Below, in pieces: positions 11,460 to 18,646 of a DNA stretch of 64,000 bases. Each line of letters starts with the position of its first letter. Position 1 is the stretch's first letter. The notes under the pieces were generated by a model that ran no database searches, was not told where the DNA came from, and worked only from the letters and a program-made list of their open reading frames with translations. The position numbers and the translations under genes are program-made. The DNA comes from Enterobacter sp. CC120223-11 (lineage in GTDB: Bacteria > Pseudomonadota > Gammaproteobacteria > Enterobacterales > Enterobacteriaceae): positions 372,001 through 436,000 of the forward strand of contig NZ_OBEF01000001.1 in assembly GCF_900215375.1 (NCBI RefSeq), written 5' to 3'.

Positions 11460-11966
11460 ATGGCAAAGCTCTGGCTGTTTCTCGAACTGGCTAATCTGCT
11501 GGTCTTTACTCTTTATATTGCGCCGGGCAAACAACCTCCAGGAGCAAGAATGCTGATCCCCGCAGCGGCCACAAAGCTACTGCGACTGATGTGGCTCCTG
11601 CCGATTCTGGCATTTGGCTATAGCTTATTTCTCGATTCGCCCGTCACGTCGCTGGACTGGATATGTCTGCTGATGGCGGTGGCGGGTAGCAGCCTGGTGA
11701 TAAAAGGGAAACGCGATCTTGGGAGATATCACACCTGGGCGGGGTACTATCTCCCCGGCGCGCCGAGGCTTAGAAGCGGCATCTTTAAATGGCTCGCGCA
11801 CCCAATGTACACCGGCATTATTATGGTTATCGTGTCGTGCAGCCTCGTCTATTTCACCCGACTGCCGACCTTCCTTAGCGCCGTGGCACTTGCCAGCTGC
11901 CTTTATATTGTGACTTTCCTGCTGATTGTGGCGGTGCGCGAGAGAAATGCCCTTATCGTTCAGTGA
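11460..11966 (+). CDS. Isoprenylcysteine carboxyl methyltransferase-like membrane protein
   Basis: About 168 residues from ATG 11460 (MAKLWLFLELANLLVF); a TTG at 11424 would add 12 residues. There are four to five hydrophobic segments and a C-terminal R-x-GIFKWLAHPMYTG motif. That motif is characteristic of the ICMT/phospholipid N-methyltransferase superfamily (RHP...Y), and a late Glu lies in AVRERNAL. Bacterial members methylate small lipids or unknown substrates, and the substrate cannot be told here. It lies between potD and the Dlt-like operon, pointing towards the latter, at the left edge of the accessory block. I know of no E. coli gene of this type at this site. Confidence 0.7.
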   Translation: MAKLWLFLELANLLVFTLYIAPGKQPPGARMLIPAAATKLLRLMWLLPILAFGYSLFLDSPVTSLDWICLLMAVAGSSLVIKGKRDLGRYHTWAGYYLPGAPRLRSGIFKWLAHPMYTGIIMVIVSCSLVYFTRLPTFLSAVALASCLYIVTFLLIVAVRERNALIVQ

Positions 11967-11998
11967 ACCCTATTCTGGCACTTCAGAATTTGTCGGCA

Positions 11999-12025
11999 GC
12001 AGGGAGCGAACGGTACGCTCTCTGC
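11999..12025. terminator. Hairpin between the methyltransferase-like gene and dltC
   Basis: GCAGGGAGCG pairs with CGCTCTCTGC (one G-U) around a 7-base loop. TATTTCC follows on the plus strand. It lies in the 67-bp gap between two convergent genes and may terminate both. Confidence 0.55.
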
Positions 12026-12033
12026 TATTTCCT

Positions 12034-12252
12034 TCAGCGATTAGCCTCAATATAAGCGGCCAGACTCGCTGGTGTTTTTAATACCGTTGCCACGTCGGTT
12101 GGCGAAATCATACAACCGAATTCATCCTGAACTTCAAGCACCACGTCCACCGCCAGGATGGAGTCCAGAATATCTGACTCGATCAGCTCATCGTGAAAGC
12201 CAACTTTACGGGACAGGATACGTTCAAATAACGCCAGAATTTGTTGTTCCAT
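12034..12252 (-). CDS. dltC: D-alanyl carrier protein-like acyl carrier protein (DltC-like)
   Basis: A small acidic carrier protein of about 72 residues. The phosphopantetheine site is the Ser in SDILDSILAVD (residue 31 with this start), followed by VVLEVQDEFG, the typical helix II of DltC-type carriers. A GAGGAG Shine-Dalgarno precedes tandem ATG codons; the second (12252) has the better spacing, though 12255 or a GTG at 12258 are possible. It is the last gene of the operon, 17 bp after dltA. It should receive an aminoacyl group from the DltA-like ligase as a thioester and present it to DltB. A holo-ACP synthase would be supplied from elsewhere. Confidence 0.85.
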   Translation of the reverse strand: MEQQILALFERILSRKVGFHDELIESDILDSILAVDVVLEVQDEFGCMISPTDVATVLKTPASLAAYIEANR

Positions 12253-12269
12253 CATCACTCCTCACTTCA

Positions 12270-13703
12270 TCAATTCACGCGGGCTTGCGCGTCTAATAAC
12301 TTACGGTCGATTTTGCCGTTCGGGTTCAGCGGCAAATTTTCTTTAATCAGGATCTGCCCGGGCACCATGTACGATGGAATCACCTCCGCCAGCGCCTGTT
12401 TAATGGCGTTCGGGGAAAGCTCCGTCACGCAAAACGCAGCGATACGAAGCACGCCGCCACCGGGCTTCATCAGCGGCATGACCACAGCTTCCTGCATGCC
12501 CGGCAGGTTCAGCAATCTGGCTTCAATTTCACTGATTTCAATACGATAGCCGTTGAGTTTGATCTGGCTGTCGTTGCGCCCCGAACAGTAGAAATAATCC
12601 TGTTCATAGCCAAGATCGCCGGTCCGGTACCCGCGCCATGGCGAATCATCACGCTTGAGTAACTTCGCCGCGTTTTCCTCATCCAGCCCCAGATAACCCC
12701 GCATCACATTTTTTCCCCAGATGATCAATTCCCCTTCCGGGGCGATTTCCATAAAGGAATTCGGCATCATCTGGCCGATGGGCAGCAAGTCTGAATCGCT
12801 CATGAGCATGGCATCGGTAATTTCGACCACGGTGGTGGCAATGGTCGCTTCCGTTGGCCCGTAGGCATTAATGATTTTTGCCGCAGGAAAGCGGCGGCGA
12901 AGCTGCTTCACCAGCGCCTTGTTCAGCACTTCGCCGATAAAGACAAATACCTTCAGCGCGGGCAAATACTCAGCGCTGAACCGGGGAGAGATCAGCTTCT
13001 GATACGCAAATGAAGGCGTGGAAACCCATGCGGAAACGCCCTTCTCGCTGAGCATATCAAGCCAGTTTTCAGCGGCTATGTGCTCTTTCGCATTGAGAAC
13101 GATATGCCCGCTGGTAGCTAAATTCGCTAACAGCGGGATCAGCGACAGGTCAAAGCTGAACACCGCGTGGTTCATCAGGACCGGGGATTCAGGCAGCACA
13201 AAATCCTGCCCGACCCACTGCATAAAGCTCCACACTGATTCCCGGCCAATCTGCACACCTTTCGGTTTCCCCGTACTTCCGGAGGTAAACATAATGTACG
13301 CCAGGTCCGGCTCCTCCAGCGGTTTCGCCGCAATACCCGTCGAGACAAACTCCCGCTGCGCGACATCGTAATACTGAGGCGCGCTTGCCAGCGTGCAGAT
13401 TTCCCGCAGACGCTCAGGCGGATAGATGCAATCGACCGGGATGTAGGGGATGCCGTGGAGTAAACAGCTGTAGATCGCGACGGCGAACTCTGCCTGTTGA
13501 TGGCCATAAAGCACAACCGGTACTGCTGGCGGCAGACGCAGCTCACGATAGCGCCCGACCCAGTCCATAACGGCCAGGCTCAGCTGCTGCCAGGTGAGCG
13601 CCTCTTCGCTGCCGCTAATAGCCAGCTGATTCGGACGGGCGGGATCCAGCAGAGCGCGGCGCAGAAACTCCCCCAGCGCCTGTAAATCAGATTGCATAGT
13701 CAT
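12270..13703 (-). CDS. dltA: DltA-like amino acid--carrier protein ligase (AMP-forming)
   Basis: 477 residues from the ATG at 13703, which overlaps the dltB stop as ATGA; a longer frame to 13832 lies inside dltB and is rejected. It is an ANL-superfamily adenylation enzyme: A3 loop YIMFTSGSTGKPKGV (about 136-150), FSFDLS with the substrate-amino Asp185, A5 NAYGPTEATIATT, A7 YRTGDLGY, A8 NGYRIEISEIE and catalytic Lys464 in NGKIDRK. It should activate a small amino acid and load the carrier protein. The segment VFIGEVL (255-260) has Ile256 where Gram-positive DltA has Cys in FCGEVLP. That Cys is linked to D-alanine stereoselectivity, so the substrate may not be D-Ala. Confidence 0.88.
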   Translation of the reverse strand: MTMQSDLQALGEFLRRALLDPARPNQLAISGSEEALTWQQLSLAVMDWVGRYRELRLPPAVPVVLYGHQQAEFAVAIYSCLLHGIPYIPVDCIYPPERLREICTLASAPQYYDVAQREFVSTGIAAKPLEEPDLAYIMFTSGSTGKPKGVQIGRESVWSFMQWVGQDFVLPESPVLMNHAVFSFDLSLIPLLANLATSGHIVLNAKEHIAAENWLDMLSEKGVSAWVSTPSFAYQKLISPRFSAEYLPALKVFVFIGEVLNKALVKQLRRRFPAAKIINAYGPTEATIATTVVEITDAMLMSDSDLLPIGQMMPNSFMEIAPEGELIIWGKNVMRGYLGLDEENAAKLLKRDDSPWRGYRTGDLGYEQDYFYCSGRNDSQIKLNGYRIEISEIEARLLNLPGMQEAVVMPLMKPGGGVLRIAAFCVTELSPNAIKQALAEVIPSYMVPGQILIKENLPLNPNGKIDRKLLDAQARVN

Positions 13704-14818
13704 AACGGTGACATTCCACTGAAGATGTAAAGAGATACCGCGGCCCCTGCAAGGGTGAGGACCCGGCCTGCAAAAGAGACAGGCGGCAATTGCAGCCAGC
13801 AGCCGAAGGCAGGACGTTTTTTCGCCGTCCACAGCAACATGTTATGAGTGACGGACATCAGCCCGAAAAGCACACCGCTGACAACATAATGCCGCTCCAG
13901 GCCATTCCACGCCCCCATACAAAAAAGCGTGCAGAAAATACCGATATTCTGGGCCAGCGTTTTATTAAGCCGAAAATAGTTCAGTCGCAGCAGATGCATA
14001 TAAACCGGCATGAAAATGACGTCACGCAGCCATTCAGACAGGCTGATATGAAAACGCCGCCAGAAGTCCTGCGGGTTTTTCGCCAGGATCGGCAGATTGA
14101 AGTTCGCCGGGATATTCAGCCCAAAGAGACGTCCAGCCCCCATCGCCATATTGCTGTAGCCTGCAAAGTCGAAATAGAGATAAAAGCTATAGGCAACCGA
14201 CAGGACAACGCCCTGCGTCCAGCTGAACGGCTGGTGCTGCCAGTGGCTGATAATTTCGCGGTCGATGAGCATCGCAAACAAAAACTTCTGCACGATACCG
14301 TAAAATATCTGCTGCATGGCCTGAAGAAAAAGATCGCAGGTCATGACGAAACTGGTCTGCTTAATATCTTTCAGCCAGCTGTTCCAGCGGTACATCGGAC
14401 CTGCGAGGATCACAAAGGGCATAAACAGATAGCAAAAATAGTAAATGAACGCGTGGGCATCTTCTTTTTTGCGATACAGCAAAACATCGATGGCCCTGAA
14501 GGTCATAAACGACAACCCAATCATGCCCCAGTGATTATTGAGATGGAGCTTAACCAGCAGCAGGGGTAGCAGCGTCAGGCTGACCGCCTGCCAGGTTTTC
14601 AGCCAGTGCTTCTCCTTCATCCAGGCCACGCCGTAAAAACAGGCAAACACGGCAACAGGAATAATGAACTGGTCACGGAAGATATGCACCCAGCCGAAAA
14701 GCGTCAGCACTGAAAAAGAGACCAGGTACGTAAGCCGATGTTTTAGATAACGGTTAACACCTGCAAAAACCAGTGCAGATGAAAAAAGCCAGACAAAAAA
14801 ATACGCATTCGAATACAT
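13700..14818 (-). CDS. dltB: DltB-like membrane-bound O-acyltransferase (MBOAT)
   Basis: 372 residues from MYSNAYFFVWLFSS (ATG 14818, 10 bp after the microprotein stop), somewhat shorter than typical DltB. It is polytopic, with about ten hydrophobic segments. The MBOAT core DFWRRFHISLSEWLRDV contains His257. The second family motif, normally WHG with the invariant His, reads MGAWNGLERHYVVSG: Asn305 replaces His, and His310 lies five residues on. The protein should move the activated acyl group from the cytosolic carrier across the inner membrane to an extracytoplasmic acceptor. It overlaps dltA by 4 bp. Confidence 0.87.
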   Translation of the reverse strand: MYSNAYFFVWLFSSALVFAGVNRYLKHRLTYLVSFSVLTLFGWVHIFRDQFIIPVAVFACFYGVAWMKEKHWLKTWQAVSLTLLPLLLVKLHLNNHWGMIGLSFMTFRAIDVLLYRKKEDAHAFIYYFCYLFMPFVILAGPMYRWNSWLKDIKQTSFVMTCDLFLQAMQQIFYGIVQKFLFAMLIDREIISHWQHQPFSWTQGVVLSVAYSFYLYFDFAGYSNMAMGAGRLFGLNIPANFNLPILAKNPQDFWRRFHISLSEWLRDVIFMPVYMHLLRLNYFRLNKTLAQNIGIFCTLFCMGAWNGLERHYVVSGVLFGLMSVTHNMLLWTAKKRPAFGCWLQLPPVSFAGRVLTLAGAAVSLYIFSGMSPL

Positions 14819-14828
14819 AGTTACACCG

Positions 14829-14951
14829 TCAGAATTGCTGATATTCGAACTGAACTTTGGGTTTTGACGCGTCATCCACCGTTGACCAGGCGACAATAGT
14901 CAGCGCCAGAAAAAAATAAAGCAGAAACAGTCGAATAGCTTTCTTGATCAT
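14829..14951 (-). CDS. dltX: DltX-like membrane microprotein with C-terminal FxYxxF acyl-shuttle motif
   Basis: A 40-residue ORF: MIKKAIRLFLLYFFLALTIV begins it and the C-terminus is KVQFEYQQF. The ATG (14951) overlaps the dltD TGA as ATGA, and the stop is 10 bp before dltB, so the ORF exactly fills the gap. A positively charged N-terminus, one hydrophobic helix (about 6-23) and a polar tail predict an outward-facing C-terminus. The last six residues fit the FxYxxF hexapeptide described for DltX of Staphylococcus and Streptococcus, where the Tyr accepts the acyl group from the MBOAT and passes it to DltD. Size, topology, motif and position all agree; assignment is by these features, not by a search. 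Confidence 0.82.
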   Translation of the reverse strand: MIKKAIRLFLLYFFLALTIVAWSTVDDASKPKVQFEYQQF

Positions 14952-16087
14952 TGGAAGTGCTCGTAAATAAAATGATCCATATCCACCCAAGCTAAATCAG
15001 TCGGATGCAGATAATCCTTATTCCAGCCGTTTTGGTAAGGCTGCTTATACATATCAAAATAAGGTATCTGATATTTTTTCAGCGTGGCCGCAATCATGTC
15101 GTCTGCTGCCTTAAATCGCTCAGGATGGTTGACCACCCAGGGATTTATTGGGTCGACGATGACCACGACGTTCACATGTCGCCTGTGCAGCATACCGATC
15201 ATTTTCTCAAAAACGGCCATCTGCTGTGCATCTGGAGCACGCGAGCTCCAGTCAAATTTCGACTTTTGTGTTTTAGCGTATTCTCGTGACACCCAATGGG
15301 TTGCAGCACTTACATGATGATCCGCCGTCATCTTCATTGCCTGTTGGCGTTGATATACCCAATCGATGCGGTCTGGTATTTTTCCGTCGGGGGACCAGCT
15401 ATCTGCATCATCTCTGTAGAAAGGAAGTTTCTGCTTGTAATAATTTTTTATCTGGTCGCAAAAATGCCCAAACTCCCAGGTTATCGTGCTTTTATTCAGG
15501 CCAAACAATCGGTCATGATGATGAGGTTTGTGCCATATTATGGACTCCATCTCTTCCCCGTTGAGGCTTGAAAAATAGGTTTTTAGCGACGGAGAAATGT
15601 CCTTGTCGGCGAGTAAAGAGTCAATAATTGACGCAGGAACATGATCTTCAAAAATATCCGGACGTAGTTTTGCACGATAAAAATTATCCGGGGACAGCAA
15701 TAGCACCATTTTTGTTTTATTGCTGAGATCTTTTTTAAAATGTGTTAACAAGGAAAACTGTATCAGACTCTCTACCAGTCCCCCTCCGTACGCCACGACA
15801 GGAATATGGAGATCTTTGTTGAAGTAATTATAGACAGCATAATGCTCATCCTCAGACCAACTGACCTCTGATGCACCCAAGAAGAAAATAGCATTCCCTT
15901 TTAATGCGTGAGAAAGCGTCATCATCTTTTCCCGCTGTTCATGGGCAGAGCCTGTCATGGAACTTATCATCGGCTGGAATATGATTCCATCGAGAGAGTT
16001 GCTCCATAAAGGTGGAATGCACAGTACCAATACGGCAGCGAATGCCATAGTGATATGCAAAATAATATTTTTATTCACTTTCATCAT
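14948..16087 (-). CDS. dltD: DltD-like periplasmic acyl transferase
   Basis: 379 residues. An N-terminal helix (about 8-28) anchors a periplasmic SGNH/GDSL-like domain. The nucleophile motif is FLGASEVS with Ser73 (G-x-S-E, as in DltD). The other catalytic pair is in KDYLHPTDLAW (Asp358 and His361, DxxH). DltD takes the acyl group from the DltX tyrosine and transfers it to an envelope acceptor. It is the first gene of the operon; no strong Shine-Dalgarno is seen before the tandem ATGs. Its base composition is clearly more AT-rich than its neighbours. The acceptor in this teichoic-acid-free organism is unknown. Confidence 0.85.
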   Translation of the reverse strand: MMKVNKNIILHITMAFAAVLVLCIPPLWSNSLDGIIFQPMISSMTGSAHEQREKMMTLSHALKGNAIFFLGASEVSWSEDEHYAVYNYFNKDLHIPVVAYGGGLVESLIQFSLLTHFKKDLSNKTKMVLLLSPDNFYRAKLRPDIFEDHVPASIIDSLLADKDISPSLKTYFSSLNGEEMESIIWHKPHHHDRLFGLNKSTITWEFGHFCDQIKNYYKQKLPFYRDDADSWSPDGKIPDRIDWVYQRQQAMKMTADHHVSAATHWVSREYAKTQKSKFDWSSRAPDAQQMAVFEKMIGMLHRRHVNVVVIVDPINPWVVNHPERFKAADDMIAATLKKYQIPYFDMYKQPYQNGWNKDYLHPTDLAWVDMDHFIYEHFQ

Positions 16088-16713
16088 CTAATCAATATGA
16101 TAAAACTTTGTTAAAGTATGTCTTATTTATAAATAACTGACCGTTTCTCTGACGTGTCGCAGAGTTAAAGCGCACTATAACTTATGATCTATTGATTGTA
16201 TGTAACCATATGTACAACGCCAGCGTAATCACTATCTCAAATTTTATTGGTGATTATTTTTTCGATACTCTTAGCTTAATATCATTATCCCACTAATAAA
16301 TAAAACTTTCTAAACAGTAGCTCTACAGGTACTTTCTATAGCATTAAACACCATAAAACCAATTTATAGCATGATAGTAATCCATAGCATCGTGCATCAT
16401 CAGCATCTGATAGGGAGGATGTCATACCAAATAGGGGATATTAAGATCGTCATTTCCCGTTTTGATAACATTACGATAATAATATTGTTATCATTCGCCT
16501 CTAAAACTGCTACCAGATATGCCTGAATGTAACCATTGATTTATAATAGACGCAGGCATCGATAAGAAATAATCGAGTATTGGCAATTTTCAAATGAAAC
16601 TCATTAGCAATTCATTTAGCTAAATGCTAAACGCAAAGTAAACCACAGCATGAATTTCAGAGAGATATTTGGGAAATATTAAACAAAGAAATGCCGCAAT
16701 AAACAGCAAAGGC
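16088..16713. other. AT-rich intergenic region upstream of the Dlt-like operon
   Basis: About 630 bp with no convincing gene. GC is far below the flanking genes; one 60-base line at 16261 is about 28% GC. It presumably holds the promoter of the minus-strand operon; a TATAGT hexamer on that strand near 16174-16179 is possible but its -35 match is poor. A near-perfect palindrome lies at 16475-16492, nested in GATAACA/TGTTATC arms at 16464-16492. ATAGCAT recurs three times between about 16335 and 16390. I saw no PhoP box. Such AT-rich DNA would be a natural H-NS target (inference). Confidence 0.6.
16475..16492. promoter_or_regulatory. Palindrome of unknown function
   Basis: GATAATAATATTGTTATC is an 18-bp dyad with one mismatched pair. 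It shares GATAA/TTATC ends with Fur-type sites but does not fit the 19-bp Fur consensus well. It lies about 390 bp upstream of dltD and about 250 bp beyond the cobB end, so a role in either direction is uncertain. Confidence 0.3.
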
Positions 16714-16741
16714 GGGTACGTGCAGAGTGCACATACCCGGA
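16714..16741 (-). terminator. Probable terminator after cobB
   Basis: Read on the minus strand, CGGGTATGTGCA pairs with TGCACGTACCCG (one internal mismatch) around a short loop, followed by CCTTTGCTGTTTATT. It ends the lolCDE-nagK-cobB transcript just past the cobB stop. Confidence 0.6.
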
Positions 16742-16747
16742 CAAGGC

Positions 16748-17569
16748 TCAGAGCCCTTTCAGCAATTTATCAATAAACTCTGGCACCACGGCGCTGGCCA
16801 GCCCGTAGTGTTTTTCTTCAAACTCACTGCCCACCTGGCTCGGTTCGAGATTGAGTTCCACGGTATGTGCCCCCTGCAGTTTCGCCTCATGCACGAAGCC
16901 TGCTGCCGGGTAGACATGGCCGGAGGTGCCGATGGCGATAAACACATCCGCCATGGCCAGCGCTTCGTAGATTTCGTCCATGCCGAGGGGCATTTCGCCA
17001 AACCACACCACGTGAGGACGCAGGGGTTGAGGGAACTGGCAGCAGTGACATTTATCATCCGGGGTCACGTCGTCCTTCCACTCCAGCACCTGCCCGCTCC
17101 AGGCACAGCGCACTTTCAGTAGCTCGCCGTGCATGTGCAGCACGCGTTTACTGCCCGCGCGCTCATGCAGGTTGTCGATATTTTGCGTCACCAACATAAA
17201 GCGGTCACCCAGCGCTTCTTCCAGCCTTGCCAGCGCCAGATGCGCCGCATTCGGCTGAATGTCAGACTGCTGTAACTGCCGACGGCGGGCGTTGTAGAAT
17301 GCCTGCACCAGCGCCGGGTCGCGGGCAAACCCTTCCGGCGTAGCCACATCCTCCACCCGATGCTCTTCCCACAAGCCGTCGGCAGCACGGAAAGTGCGGA
17401 TCCCGGACTCTGCCGAGATCCCCGCCCCCGTCAGGACCACCACTCGGGGTTTGTCCATCTCTTCGGGTGCCGCTCTGTCGCGGAAGAAAACCCGCTGGCG
17501 CAGCCTGTCGTGCAACCGACGTTTGCTGAGACGAAAACGGCTGAGTCGATGAAAGCGACGCGAGTGCAT
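16748..17569 (-). CDS. cobB: NAD-dependent protein deacylase (sirtuin) CobB
   Basis: About 273 residues from [14 protein letters not shown]. The ATG at 17569 has AGGGG at proper spacing and matches the basic N-terminus of E. coli CobB; an upstream ATG at 17635 is rejected. It is a class III sirtuin: [14 protein letters not shown] (NAD), [12 protein letters not shown], the catalytic His in HMHGE, and zinc-binding Cys residues including CHCC. It removes acetyl and succinyl groups from lysines of metabolic enzymes such as Acs. It is last in the lolCDE-nagK-cobB operon, 13 bp after nagK. Confidence 0.96.
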   Translation of the reverse strand: MHSRRFHRLSRFRLSKRRLHDRLRQRVFFRDRAAPEEMDKPRVVVLTGAGISAESGIRTFRAADGLWEEHRVEDVATPEGFARDPALVQAFYNARRRQLQQSDIQPNAAHLALARLEEALGDRFMLVTQNIDNLHERAGSKRVLHMHGELLKVRCAWSGQVLEWKDDVTPDDKCHCCQFPQPLRPHVVWFGEMPLGMDEIYEALAMADVFIAIGTSGHVYPAAGFVHEAKLQGAHTVELNLEPSQVGSEFEEKHYGLASAVVPEFIDKLLKGL

Positions 17570-17582
17570 AATAACCCCTGTA

Positions 17583-18494
17583 TCAATCCGTAAGATGCAG
17601 GAATGCGGCACCGCGCATTCCTCCGGCATCGCCATGACGCGCGCGCTCGATACGCGGTACGCGGGCCACCGGCAACAGATGGCGCGGCAGTCGAGCCGCC
17701 AGTCCGTCTGTTATCGCACTAAAGTTAGACAATCCACCACCGATCACCAGCAAATCCGGGTCGACTATTGTCATAATATTGCCGAGGCACACCGCAAGCA
17801 AATCCAGGTAGCGCTCAACGTGTTCGCGGGCTTTGGCATCGCCTTGCTCCCAGAGCGCGACGATCTCCGGCGAACTTAACGGCTCTTGGTAATAGTGTTC
17901 ATACAGCCAGGCAAAACCGCGCCCTGAGAGATAATTTTCGATACAGCCCAGCTGGCCGCAGCCGCAGCGGGTGAGAGGAAAATCACGCCCGACTACCTCC
18001 AGCGCATCTACGGGCAGGCGGATATGGCCGAACTCGCCGGTGATGTAACTGTGACCGGTTATCGATTTACCGTTTAACACCAGCCCACCGCCCACGCCGG
18101 TGCCGAGGATGAGCCCCATAACCAGTGGATACTGCGTGAATTCGTCGTCCCAGGCTTCGGAGAGGGCAAAACAGTTGGCGTCGTTGTCGAGGCGCACGTC
18201 GCGCCCGAGGCGAGCGGAGAGATCTTTGCGCAGCGGTTTACCGCTGGCTGCGGGCACGTTGGCGGCATAGAGCGTGCCGTCGGCGGTTTCAGGCATGCCA
18301 GGAATACCAATGCCGACGCTGCCTTTCACAGCAAAACGTTCGTCAGCCTCCGCCACCAGGTCACACACGGCTTTCAGGAAGGATTCGTAGCTGTCGCGCG
18401 GTGTGGCGGTGCGCTTTTCCCACTGCAGACGCCGCTGTCCGTCAAACACTCCGAGGGCAATTTTGCTGCCGCCAATGTCAAATCCGTAGTACAT
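17583..18494 (-). CDS. nagK: N-acetyl-D-glucosamine kinase
   Basis: 303 residues, ROK family. The ATP-binding motif is [13 protein letters not shown] at the N-terminus and [12 protein letters not shown] lies mid-protein. A zinc-binding cluster CGCGQLGC is typical of ROK kinases. It phosphorylates GlcNAc from peptidoglycan recycling to GlcNAc-6-P, so it works with NagZ elsewhere in this window. AGAGGA precedes the start. It lies between lolE and cobB. Confidence 0.96.
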   Translation of the reverse strand: MYYGFDIGGSKIALGVFDGQRRLQWEKRTATPRDSYESFLKAVCDLVAEADERFAVKGSVGIGIPGMPETADGTLYAANVPAASGKPLRKDLSARLGRDVRLDNDANCFALSEAWDDEFTQYPLVMGLILGTGVGGGLVLNGKSITGHSYITGEFGHIRLPVDALEVVGRDFPLTRCGCGQLGCIENYLSGRGFAWLYEHYYQEPLSSPEIVALWEQGDAKAREHVERYLDLLAVCLGNIMTIVDPDLLVIGGGLSNFSAITDGLAARLPRHLLPVARVPRIERARHGDAGGMRGAAFLHLTD

Positions 18495-18552
18495 AGCAAT
18501 TCCTCTTTACTGACCGAAAAGGTCAGGACGTAAAGAGTGGATTGAAACCGCC

Positions 18553-18623
18553 CTGTAGGTCGGGTCAGGCATCGCCGCCACCCGACATGATGCCCGGTGG
18601 CGCTGACGCTTACCGGACCTACA
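18553..18623. repeat. REP/BIME repeat between lolE and nagK
   Basis: Two inverted REP-like units, GTAGGTCGGGTCAGGCATCG and GCCCGGTGGCGCTGACGCTT, occupy the 152-bp gap between lolE and nagK. Within an operon such elements can modulate relative mRNA stability. Confidence 0.8.
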
Positions 18624-18646
18624 AAACCAGGCCACATTCCACTGAA

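Noticed and set aside
13704-13832. Extended N-terminus for the DltA-like ligase
   Set aside because: It would lie entirely inside dltB and adds a Cys/Arg-rich sequence unlike DltA; the ATGA overlap start at 13703 fits better.
16088-16250. PhoP box or recognised promoter for the Dlt-like operon
   Set aside because: No TGTTTA-N5-TGTTTA repeat is present; the best -10 (TATAGT) has only a 3/6 -35 match.
16419-16526. 35-codon ORF on the plus strand in the AT-rich gap
   Set aside because: The Shine-Dalgarno-like GGGAGG abuts the ATG with no spacing, and nothing else supports translation.
11335-16747. Integrative element around the Dlt-like genes
   Set aside because: No integrase, transposase, tRNA target or flanking direct repeats could be seen, so only horizontal transfer by unknown means is suggested.
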